DNA from: Aestuariivirga sp.
GTDB taxonomy: Bacteria > Pseudomonadota > Alphaproteobacteria > Rhizobiales > Aestuariivirgaceae
Direction: 5' to 3'
DNA: 6,976 nt
Assembly: GCA_020252385.1 (NCBI GenBank)
Contig: JADCDC010000174.1
Coordinates: forward strand, 1 to 6,976
A model generated the notes under the pieces. The model was not told the DNA's origin. It did not search any database and saw only the letters and a program-made list of their open reading frames with translations. Of the stretch, positions 1 through 6,710 are shown one piece after another; the stretch's first letter is position 1; each line of letters starts with the position of its first letter. Both the position numbers and the translations under genes were made by a program.

Positions 1-920
1 ACAACCGTGGCCTCGCCACACTCTGTGTGCTCACAGCCATCGGGCTTGCCTCGGCTCAGGATGCGGTCGTGAAATACATGTCGGCTGGGTATCCGGCTTA
101 TGAGACGCTGCTGTTCCGCTGCATTGGAACGATACCCGTCATCACTTTCATGCTGTGGCGGCAGGGTGACGGCTGGTCGCTCTCAACACCGCACTGGCCG
201 CGCGTGCTGCTGCGCGGCGTGATCCTCGCGATCGCGTACCTCTCCTTCGTGCTGGCGATTGCAGCGATGCCGATCGCCAATGCGGTGGCGATCTACTTCA
301 CCATGCCCTTCTTCGTGGCCGGACTGGCCGGGCCCCTTCTGGGGGAGCGCGTGCGCCTCCACCGCTGGCTTGCCATCATTGCGGGCTTCGTCGGCGTCAT
401 GATCATGGTGCGCCCCGGGGTCGGCGTGTTCGAGCCCGCGGCTCTCCTGGCCCTGCTCTCAGCACTGGGCTATGCGGTGGGCCAGATGCTGGGCCGTCCG
501 CTGTCGCAGAAGGTCACCCCCATCCTGATCGCCACCTGGCAGAACTTCGTCTATGCGGCGATGGCCATCGGCCTCGGCATTCTGTTCAACGTCGTCGATT
601 TCGGAACGTTCGAGCATCCGAGCCTGGTGTTCCTGTCGCGCCCATGGGTGTGGCCGGGACCCTTCGACGCCTTCCTGCTCCTCGGCCACGGCGTGCTGGC
701 GGCCTGTGCCATGATCCTGTTCATCAATGCCTACCGCCTGGCGGAAACGAATTTCGTCGCACCCTTCGAGTACTCTGCGATGATCTGGGCCGTCGTGTTC
801 GGCCTCGTCCTGTTCAACGATTTTCCGGACAACTACACCTGGATCGGCGCGACCATCGTGATCGTCGCCGGCATACTCATGATCCTGCGGGACCGGCAGA
901 TCGACCGCTCGCTGCGCTAG
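1..920 (+). CDS. DMT superfamily (EamA-domain) transporter, 5' end cut by the window edge
   Basis: An inner-membrane carrier of the drug/metabolite transporter superfamily. The substrate cannot be read from sequence. The frame is open from base 3 to the first base of the window, so the GTG at 27 is probably internal and only a short N-terminus is missing. The visible part is 305 residues, close to the usual 290-310. About ten hydrophobic segments are seen (approximate residues counted from base 3): 3-22, 33-51, 69-88, 94-113, 120-137, 146-163, 173-195, 222-243, 251-271 and 279-296. They are arranged as two EamA repeats. Typical family stretches are the QDAVVKYMS end of the first helix, PIANAVAIYFTMPFFV in the first repeat, and FVAPFEYSAMIWA followed by a WIGA helix in the second. 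The TAG stop lies in a CTAG shared with the stop of the convergent glycosyltransferase. Family assignment is firm. Amino acid or other metabolite export is only a guess from the family. Confidence 0.9.
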   Translation, partial: NRGLATLCVLTAIGLASAQDAVVKYMSAGYPAYETLLFRCIGTIPVITFMLWRQGDGWSLSTPHWPRVLLRGVILAIAYLSFVLAIAAMPIANAVAIYFTMPFFVAGLAGPLLGERVRLHRWLAIIAGFVGVMIMVRPGVGVFEPAALLALLSALGYAVGQMLGRPLSQKVTPILIATWQNFVYAAMAIGLGILFNVVDFGTFEHPSLVFLSRPWVWPGPFDAFLLLGHGVLAACAMILFINAYRLAETNFVAPFEYSAMIWAVVFGLVLFNDFPDNYTWIGATIVIVAGILMILRDRQIDRSLR

Positions 921-1666
921 AGCCCCAAGGATCGCCACAAGCGGCCCGCCAGTGAATTCTTAGGGAAAGCCTGTTCAGCATCGATCCCGCGGCGCGCCCA
1001 GATCGTCGCATACATGTGCATGAAGGGCGAGGCTGGGGGATCGCGCTCTTCGAGGAAATAGCCTGGCACATTCCACCACGCCACGGGATCGACGGCCTGC
1101 GGCGGCAGGATATCGATGTCGTCGTCGGGGTTCTTCAACATGAGCCCGGAGAGCATGTGGGGGCCAACGGCTTCCCAGCTCCGCTGTTCGGGGTTCAGCG
1201 CGGCAACGGCATCGACCGCGCGGTGCCACAGGTCACCGGGCCTGGGCTCAGGATTGGCCATGAAGCAGTTGGTGACCTGGGTGAGGCTTTCGCCCGTTGC
1301 CGTCGGTTCAGTATGGCGGAAGGGCCGGCGCTTCTCGGACGCGACGAGCGGGCGCACCGGAATGCCGGGGCTGCCGGTGAGCGCCACCACATCCAGGTCC
1401 GACCAGATGCCGCCATGTTCCGCGAGCACGCGATAGCGGAACAGGCTGGTGAGGTAAGCCATGTTGGCCTGATCCTCCGCCGGCAGGGGAAGCAGCGTTG
1501 CGGCATCCCGAAGGTCCTCGGCCTCGCCGAGGAGATGCTCCGGATCATAGCTCCAGAGGACCGGGCGGTAGCCGTGGGCGAGAAAGCTCGCAAGGCTCAG
1601 ACGCGCCAGGCGGGAAAGCGGGCCCGAGACCCAGAGCATGTGGACGGGAAGGGTCTGCCGCATCAT
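917..1666 (-). CDS. GT32-like (DXD-type) glycosyltransferase
   Basis: A predicted cytoplasmic sugar transferase of 249 residues, resembling family 32 (Gly_transf_sug, OCH1-like). Such enzymes typically use a nucleotide-sugar donor and a metal held by a DXD motif. The core is visible as SLFRYRVLAEHGGIWSDLD at about residues 74-92, with GG at 85-86 and the DXD at D90-D92. VGPHMLSG at 167-174 and HMYATIWARRG near 217-227 match the later conserved blocks of bacterial members. No signal peptide or membrane helix is seen. Two ATG codons stand in tandem. A GAGGG motif lies 3 bases before the first (1666) and 6 before the second (1663), so the second may be the real start. The ribosome-binding site lies across the end of the upstream Lrp-type gene, 5 bases away, suggesting one transcript. 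Acceptor and product are unknown; surface polysaccharide or glycolipid is inference. Confidence 0.82.
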   Translation of the reverse strand: MMRQTLPVHMLWVSGPLSRLARLSLASFLAHGYRPVLWSYDPEHLLGEAEDLRDAATLLPLPAEDQANMAYLTSLFRYRVLAEHGGIWSDLDVVALTGSPGIPVRPLVASEKRRPFRHTEPTATGESLTQVTNCFMANPEPRPGDLWHRAVDAVAALNPEQRSWEAVGPHMLSGLMLKNPDDDIDILPPQAVDPVAWWNVPGYFLEERDPPASPFMHMYATIWARRGIDAEQAFPKNSLAGRLWRSLGL

Positions 1667-1671
1667 GTCCC

Positions 1672-2139
1672 TCAGATCGGATAGCCCGCCCAGGCCTTTA
1701 TGGTCCTGAGCGCCAGCGACGACTGGATGCGCTGCACCCCGGGCAGCCTGGAAATGCGGGACCGGTGGATCCGCTCATAGTCGCCGGCGTCGGTGGCGGC
1801 GACCCGCAGGAGATAGTCGAACTGTCCGCTCATGAGATGGCATTCGACGATTTCCGGCACGCGCTGCACTGCCTTCTCGAACTTCTCGAAGGCCTCTTCC
1901 GTCTGGGCGGAGAGCGACACCTCGACGAAGAACTCATTGGCCAGCCCGAGGGCCGCACGGTCGAGCGTCGCCGTGTAGCCCACGATCACGCCCGCCTCCT
2001 CGAGGAGCTTCACCCGACGATGACAGGAGGATGCCGACAGCGAAGCGGCCTCCGCCAGTTCGGCGATCGAGCGCTGCGCGTTCTTCTGCAGCTCGCTCAG
2101 GATGATCTTGTCAGTCTTGTCCAGTACACGGGAATTCAT
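1672..2139 (-). CDS. aldR: Lrp/AsnC-family transcriptional regulator, probable regulator of ald
   Basis: A 155-residue DNA-binding regulator of the feast/famine (Lrp/AsnC) family, the usual length. The N-terminal winged-helix part spans about residues 5-64: LDKTDKIILSELQKNAQRS, then the helix-turn-helix around 24-45 with SASSCHRRVKLLEEAG, then IVGYTATLD. The RAM/effector-binding domain follows at about 68-147 and includes MSGQFDYLLRV (G105, D108, Y109), the motif that in the family helps bind amino acids and form oligomers. The gene is divergent from alanine dehydrogenase. In several bacteria that arrangement marks an alanine-responsive activator of ald (AldR). The symbol rests on family plus position and is therefore provisional. 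The ATG at 2139 lies inside one copy of a direct repeat shared with the ald upstream region, which hints at autoregulation. An AGAAG sequence 6 bases upstream is only a weak ribosome-binding site. Confidence 0.9.
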   Translation of the reverse strand: MNSRVLDKTDKIILSELQKNAQRSIAELAEAASLSASSCHRRVKLLEEAGVIVGYTATLDRAALGLANEFFVEVSLSAQTEEAFEKFEKAVQRVPEIVECHLMSGQFDYLLRVAATDAGDYERIHRSRISRLPGVQRIQSSLALRTIKAWAGYPI

Positions 2140-2218
2140 TCGAGGCTTCTAGCATTTCTTCGAACAGGATTTCAATGCTGCGCTGCTCCGGCATTCTCTT
2201 CGGAAATTCATTCGAGCC
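2131..2218. repeat. Direct repeat flanking the regulator/ald intergenic region
   Basis: GGAATTCATTCGAGGC at 2131-2146 and GGAAATTCATTCGAGCC at 2202-2218 match over nearly their whole length. The 12-base core AATTCATTCGAG is identical, and the copies start 72 bases apart. The left copy covers the start codon of the Lrp-type gene; the right copy lies about 45 bases before the ald start. Paired operator half-sites are the simplest reading. Confidence 0.7.
2146..2175 (-). promoter_or_regulatory. Possible promoter for the Lrp-type regulator (weak call)
   Basis: On the minus strand, TTGAAA (2175-2170) is followed after 18 bases by TAGAAG (2151-2146), which is preceded by TG one base away, like an extended -10. 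A start about 7 bases further on would fall at or next to the ATG at 2139 and give a transcript with almost no leader. The -10 match is imperfect, so this is tentative. Confidence 0.25.
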
Positions 2219-2248
2219 GGTTCTTGGTAGGCTCCCCCGCATCATCCA

Positions 2249-2255
2249 GGGAGGA
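2249..2255 (+). promoter_or_regulatory. Strong ribosome-binding site of ald
   Basis: GGGAGGA ends 7 bases before the ATG at 2263. It fixes the ald start, although the same frame stays open for hundreds of bases upstream. Confidence 0.85.
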
Positions 2256-2262
2256 TCTGACA

Positions 2263-3381
2263 ATGCTGATCGGCGTGCCGAAGGAAATCAAGAATCACGA
2301 ATACCGGGTGGGCATGACCCCCACCTCCGTCCGGGAAGCGGTCCGTCACGGGCATCAGGTCTGGGTTCAGACCAATGCCGGTTCCGGCATCGGCGCCACC
2401 GACGCGGACTATGCCCAGGCGGGTGCGAAGATCATTCCCACGGCCGAAGAGATCTTCGCCAGGGCGGACATGATCGTGAAGGTCAAGGAACCGCAGGCGG
2501 TCGAGCGGCGGATGCTGCGCCCCGGCCAGGTTCTGTACACCTATCTGCACCTCGCTCCCGATCCGGAGCAGACGAAGGACCTGGTCGCGTCCGGGGCCGT
2601 CTGCATTGCCTATGAGACCGTGACCTCGCCCAGGGGCGGTCTGCCCCTGCTGGCGCCGATGAGCCAGGTGGCTGGCCGCATGTCTGTGCAGTCGGGCGCC
2701 CATTGCCTCGAGAAGGCGCAGGGAGGCCGCGGCGTGTTGCTGGGCGGCGTTCCGGGCGTCGCGCCGGGGAAGGTCGTGATCCTCGGCGGTGGCGTCGTGG
2801 GCACCAATGCGGCGGTCGTGGCGCTCGGCATGGGTGCTGACGTCACGATCCTCGAAAAGAACACCGACCGGATGGAGGAGCTCGTCGCCCGCTTCGGCAC
2901 CGGCGTGAAGACCATCTATTCGACGCAGGGCGCCGTCGAGGACGAATGCGCCACGGCTGACCTTGTGATCGGCGGCGTGCTGATCCCGGGCGCTGCCGCG
3001 CCCAAGCTGGTCACCAGGGCGATGCTGAAGGACTGGAAGCCCGGTTCCGTGCTGGTCGACGTCGCCATTGACCAGGGCGGATGTGCGGAAACCTCCAAGG
3101 CCACCACCCATGCCGATCCGACCTATGTGGTCGACGGCGTCATCCATTACTGCGTGGCCAACATGCCGGGCGGCGTGGCACGGACCTCGACCTATGCCCT
3201 GAACAACGTGACCCTGCCCTTCGCCCTGGCCATCGCCAACAAGGGTTGGAAGAAGGCCTTGGCCGACGACTCGCACCTCAAGAACGGCCTCAACGTGGCC
3301 GACGGCAAGATCACCTACAAGGCAGTGGCCGATGACCTCGGCTATTCCTATGTCGCCGCCGAAATGGCCATGGCGGCCTAA
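2263..3381 (+). CDS. ald: Alanine dehydrogenase
   Basis: Cytoplasmic NAD-dependent enzyme (EC 1.4.1.1) interconverting L-alanine with pyruvate, ammonia and NADH. It serves use of alanine as carbon and nitrogen source and, in reverse, nitrogen assimilation. The protein has 372 residues, the family length, and starts with the signature MLIGVPKEIKNHEYRVGMTP. Substrate and catalytic residues described for the family are at the expected positions: R15, K75 (in KVKEP), H96 (in YLHLAPD), D270 (in DVAIDQGG) and N300 (in NMPGGVARTST). The Rossmann NAD site is VVILGGGVVGTNAA at 171-184, with the acidic E198 at the end of the second strand fitting NAD preference. The start is set by GGGAGGA 7 bases upstream. 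It is divergent from an Lrp-type regulator, so alanine-responsive control is likely. A strong terminator begins about 30 bases after the stop. The gene appears intact. Confidence 0.98.
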   Translation: MLIGVPKEIKNHEYRVGMTPTSVREAVRHGHQVWVQTNAGSGIGATDADYAQAGAKIIPTAEEIFARADMIVKVKEPQAVERRMLRPGQVLYTYLHLAPDPEQTKDLVASGAVCIAYETVTSPRGGLPLLAPMSQVAGRMSVQSGAHCLEKAQGGRGVLLGGVPGVAPGKVVILGGGVVGTNAAVVALGMGADVTILEKNTDRMEELVARFGTGVKTIYSTQGAVEDECATADLVIGGVLIPGAAAPKLVTRAMLKDWKPGSVLVDVAIDQGGCAETSKATTHADPTYVVDGVIHYCVANMPGGVARTSTYALNNVTLPFALAIANKGWKKALADDSHLKNGLNVADGKITYKAVADDLGYSYVAAEMAMAA

Positions 3382-3409
3382 GCCACCGATACCTGCCCCC
3401 GAACAGCAG

Positions 3410-3440
3410 AACGCCCGGCGAAAGCCGGGCGTTTTCGTCT
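3410..3440 (+). terminator. Intrinsic terminator of ald
   Basis: A perfect 10-base-pair stem, AACGCCCGGC (3410-3419) with GCCGGGCGTT (3424-3433), closed by a GAAA tetraloop and followed by TTTTCGTCTT. It lies 28 bases after the ald stop. The other strand has no T run after the stem, so it acts in the ald direction. Confidence 0.92.
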
Positions 3441-3450
3441 TCCTGACCGC

Positions 3451-3485
3451 TAAAAATGCAAAAGGCCAGCCCAAGGGGCTGGCCT
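3451..3485 (-). terminator. Intrinsic terminator of rpmF
   Basis: On the minus strand, AGGCCAGCC pairs with GGCTGGCCT (3485-3477 with 3471-3463) around a short loop and is followed by TTTTGCATTTTTA. It lies 21 bases after the rpmF stop. On the plus strand no T run follows, so it serves rpmF (and mtgA read-through) only. Confidence 0.88.
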
Positions 3486-3506
3486 CGCATGAACTCGCTG
3501 GAACGC

Positions 3507-3692
3507 TCAGTTCTCGGTCTTGACGTCCAGAACCTGGCGGCCCTTGTAGAGGCCGGTCTTCAGGTCGATGTGGTGGGGGCGACGCAGTTCGCCGGACTTC
3601 TTGTCTTCCACCCAGGTCACGGTCTGCTCCTGGTGGCCGGACCGGCGCATGCCGATGCGGCTCTTGGACATTTTCTTGCGTGGAACGGCCAT
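3507..3692 (-). CDS. rpmF: 50S ribosomal protein L32
   Basis: A 61-residue basic protein of the large ribosomal subunit. It begins MAVPRKKMSKSRIGMRRSGH and carries the conserved SGELRRPHHIDLKTGLYKGRQVL in its second half. It has no cysteines, so it is the zinc-independent form usual in alphaproteobacteria. The start at 3692 is chosen because the protein then begins with the family MAVP and has GGAG (3702-3699) 6 bases upstream. A longer frame reaching back to 3773 would run into the mtgA coding end and add residues unlike L32. It follows mtgA on the same strand by 58 bases and is closed by its own terminator. The gene must be highly expressed, so a promoter within or after the mtgA end is likely, but I could not point to one. 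Confidence 0.97.
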   Translation of the reverse strand: MAVPRKKMSKSRIGMRRSGHQEQTVTWVEDKKSGELRRPHHIDLKTGLYKGRQVLDVKTEN

Positions 3693-3750
3693 CTGAAACT
3701 CCATAGGAAAAGAGCGCGGGGAACGGCCCACGCCCTTCAGTTGGGCTGGC

Positions 3751-4542
3751 TCATAACCCAGACGGTCGCTCAAGGCAAGCGAGATAGGGGCCCATCCCGC
3801 TCATCCGCAGCAGAATCCGGTTGGCGATGCGCCGCACCCCCTTCGACGGTTTTCCGGCGTTGCGCTTGATGGGGTTCGGCAGCACCGCCGCCAGCAGGGC
3901 AGCCTCCCTTTTTGTGAGCCTTTTCGCGGACTTGCCGAAGTGATGCTGGGCGGCGGCCTCGGCGCCATAGACGCCGGGCGCCCACTCCACGATGTTGAGG
4001 TAGATCTCGATCATCCGGCGCTTGGACCAGACGAAATCCATCCACATGGCGAGCGGCAGTTCGACGAGCTTGCGGACGGCGAAGCGGCCGTCCCACAGGA
4101 AGAGGTTCTTGGCTGTCTGCATGGGTATGGTGGAGGCGCCGCGGATGGGGGCTTCGTCCTTTTCGAGCGCGTCCTCGATCACCCCCTGGAACTCGCGCCA
4201 GTCGACGCCGCGATGCTGGCAGAACCGGGCATCCTCGGAGGAGATGACGGCGCGGGGCAGGTTCGGGGAAATCTCGTCGAGGCTCACCCACTGCCGGTCA
4301 ATGCCCACCCCGCTCAACGCGCGCAGCAGCATGATGTTGGAGACGGGCGGCGGCACCACCGCATAGACCAGCGTCAGCACCAGGGGCGAGACCAGGACAA
4401 AGGTCACCACATAGAGCAAAGCGCGGACCGCCCAATGAAGCTTGCGCCGCCGGCGGGCCCCCGGCACACGGCCAGCAGAGGGATGCCCGGCGGTCCCGCC
4501 GGACCCGAGCGACAGCGCTGCTGGTTGAGTTTCTTCCGTCAT
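3751..4542 (-). CDS. mtgA: Monofunctional biosynthetic peptidoglycan transglycosylase
   Basis: A membrane-anchored GT51 enzyme that polymerises lipid II into glycan strands on the periplasmic side; it has no transpeptidase domain. With the ATG at 4542 it has 263 residues. A basic stretch ARRRRK (29-34) precedes one membrane helix at about 40-62. GT51 motifs follow in order: ISSEDARFCQHRG with catalytic E103, RGASTIPMQTAKNLFLW (134-150), RKLVE with the second glutamate E161, KRRMIEIYLNIVEW (174-187), and GVYGAEAAA (190-198). Where many GT51 enzymes read STIxQQ, this one reads STIPMQ. An in-frame GTG at 4596 would add 18 residues but overlaps ispA and lacks a good ribosome site. AGGG 2 bases before 4542 is itself poorly placed, so the start is less certain than the gene. 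It is upstream of rpmF and divergent from ispA. Confidence 0.95.
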   Translation of the reverse strand: MTEETQPAALSLGSGGTAGHPSAGRVPGARRRRKLHWAVRALLYVVTFVLVSPLVLTLVYAVVPPPVSNIMLLRALSGVGIDRQWVSLDEISPNLPRAVISSEDARFCQHRGVDWREFQGVIEDALEKDEAPIRGASTIPMQTAKNLFLWDGRFAVRKLVELPLAMWMDFVWSKRRMIEIYLNIVEWAPGVYGAEAAAQHHFGKSAKRLTKREAALLAAVLPNPIKRNAGKPSKGVRRIANRILLRMSGMGPYLACLERPSGL

Positions 4543-4581
4543 GACCCTAATCAGAAGCGGCCTTAGCACAGGATTCCCGCC
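4543..4581. promoter_or_regulatory. Very short divergent gap between mtgA and ispA
   Basis: Only 39 bases separate the two start codons. I see no clear -35/-10 pair on either strand. If both genes have promoters here, the promoters must overlap each other or extend into the opposite coding region. AGGA at 4570-4573 serves ispA. Confidence 0.45.
4570..4573 (+). promoter_or_regulatory. Ribosome-binding site supporting the TTG start of ispA
   Basis: AGGA ends 8 bases before the TTG at 4582. An in-frame TAG at 4564-4566 rules out a longer protein. The first in-frame ATG (residue 36) would remove the first helix of the family fold, so TTG is the best start. Confidence 0.65.
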
Positions 4582-5460
4582 TTGTCCTTCCAGCACGCCC
4601 TCGCCCGCGCAGCCGCCGAGACGGACGCCCTGCTCGACAGCCTCCTGCCGCCCGATGCCTTTCCCGCCGCCCGCGTGACGCAGGCGATGCGCTATGCCGC
4701 TCTCGGGCAGGGCAAGCGGCTGAGGCCGTTTCTGGTGGTAGAGACGGCGGCACTGTTCGACGTTCCGCGCCAGTATTCCCTAAGGGCAGGGGCGGCTCTC
4801 GAATGCGTCCACTGCTATTCGCTGGTGCATGACGATCTCCCCGCCATGGACGATGACGACCTGCGCCGGGGCAAACCCACCACCCACAAGGCCTTCGACG
4901 AGGCGACCGCCATCCTCGCGGGTGACGCGCTGTTGACTTATGCCTTCGAGATCCTCAGCGAGGAAGCAACGCACCCGGACCCGAAGGTGAGGGTCAGGCT
5001 CGTCTCACAACTCGCCAGGGCAGCGGGTGTGGCCGGCATGGTGGGCGGCCAGATGCTGGACCTCGAGGCGGAAACCCGTTCCAGTACGGACCTTTCGGAC
5101 ATCACGCTCATCCAGTCTCTCAAGACGGGAGCCCTGTTCCGGAATGCTTGCGAGGCGGGAGCCATACTCGGCGCGGCGGATCCCGCCCCGCTCATCCGTT
5201 ATGCCGAGAAGATTGGCCTCGCCTTCCAGATCGCCGATGACATTCTCGATATCGAATCGACGCCCGAGGCGCTCGGCAAGGCCACGCAGAAGGACAGGAA
5301 CATGGGCAAGGCGACCTTCGTCGACCTCCTCGGCCTGGACGGCGCCAGGGCGCGTGCCGAGGCCCTGGTGGAGGAGGCAATCGACAGCCTGTCTCCCTAC
5401 GGTGCGAAGGCCGTGATCCTAAGCGAGGCGGCCAGGTTCATCGTGGAGCGGCGGAAATAG
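4582..5460 (+). CDS. ispA: Farnesyl diphosphate synthase (geranyltranstransferase)
   Basis: A cytoplasmic all-alpha prenyltransferase adding isopentenyl diphosphate to dimethylallyl and geranyl diphosphate to give farnesyl diphosphate, the precursor of undecaprenyl phosphate, quinone side chains and hopanoids or carotenoids. The protein has 292 residues, close to E. coli IspA. The isopentenyl site GQGKRLRP is at 42-49. The first aspartate-rich motif DDLPAMD (84-90) has the two-residue insertion of bacterial (type II) FPP synthases and continues DDDLRRGKPT. ILAGDALLTYAFEIL is at 111-125. The second aspartate-rich motif is DDILD at 219-223, preceded by FQIA. The start is TTG with AGGA upstream. 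It is divergent from mtgA and ends 2 bases before the stop of ispG on the other strand, a gene of the same isoprenoid route. A slightly different chain length cannot be fully excluded. Confidence 0.95.
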   Translation: MSFQHALARAAAETDALLDSLLPPDAFPAARVTQAMRYAALGQGKRLRPFLVVETAALFDVPRQYSLRAGAALECVHCYSLVHDDLPAMDDDDLRRGKPTTHKAFDEATAILAGDALLTYAFEILSEEATHPDPKVRVRLVSQLARAAGVAGMVGGQMLDLEAETRSSTDLSDITLIQSLKTGALFRNACEAGAILGAADPAPLIRYAEKIGLAFQIADDILDIESTPEALGKATQKDRNMGKATFVDLLGLDGARARAEALVEEAIDSLSPYGAKAVILSEAARFIVERRK

Positions 5461-5462
5461 CC

Positions 5463-6704
<1,242 letters not shown>

Positions 6705-6710
6705 GGCCGC

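Larger units (their letters stand above)
2140..2262. promoter_or_regulatory. Divergent regulatory region between the Lrp-type regulator and ald
   Basis: These 123 bases must hold the start signals for both divergent genes. Repeats visible here are a 12-base direct repeat AATTCATTCGAG (2133-2144 and 2205-2216), similar elements GCATTTCTTCGAA (2152-2164) and GCATTCTCTTCGGAA (2191-2205), and an inverted pair AGCATT/AATGCT (2151-2156 and 2174-2179). Several AT-richer patches in a GC-rich setting fit binding by an Lrp-type protein, which commonly contacts several sites in phase. I could not find a convincing -35/-10 pair for ald. That these are operators is inference. Confidence 0.6.

Noticed and set aside
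1016..1684. A 222-codon plus-strand frame opposite the glycosyltransferase
   Set aside because: It is a shadow frame: the composition is unlike a real protein and the minus strand carries clear GT32-type motifs.
1498..2262. Open frame running 765 bases into ald, which could suggest an N-terminal fusion
   Set aside because: It is antisense to the well-supported GT and Lrp-type genes and crosses the regulatory gap. ald has its own strong ribosome site and a canonical N-terminus at 2263.
2242..3474. A 410-codon open frame antisense to ald
   Set aside because: It is a mirror of high-GC codon bias in ald. The translation is rich in H, G, R and D with no recognisable domain, and it runs through the terminators.
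3693..3773. Longer N-terminus for rpmF starting at 3773
   Set aside because: It would add 27 residues unlike L32 and overlap the mtgA end. MAVPRKK with a well-spaced GGAG marks 3692 as the start.
3940..4566. A 208-codon plus-strand frame opposite mtgA
   Set aside because: It is a shadow of mtgA, whose GT51 motifs are complete on the minus strand.
4543..4596. GTG start of mtgA at 4596
   Set aside because: It overlaps the start of ispA and lacks a properly spaced ribosome site. The MTEETQ start leaves a normal cytoplasmic tail before the membrane helix.
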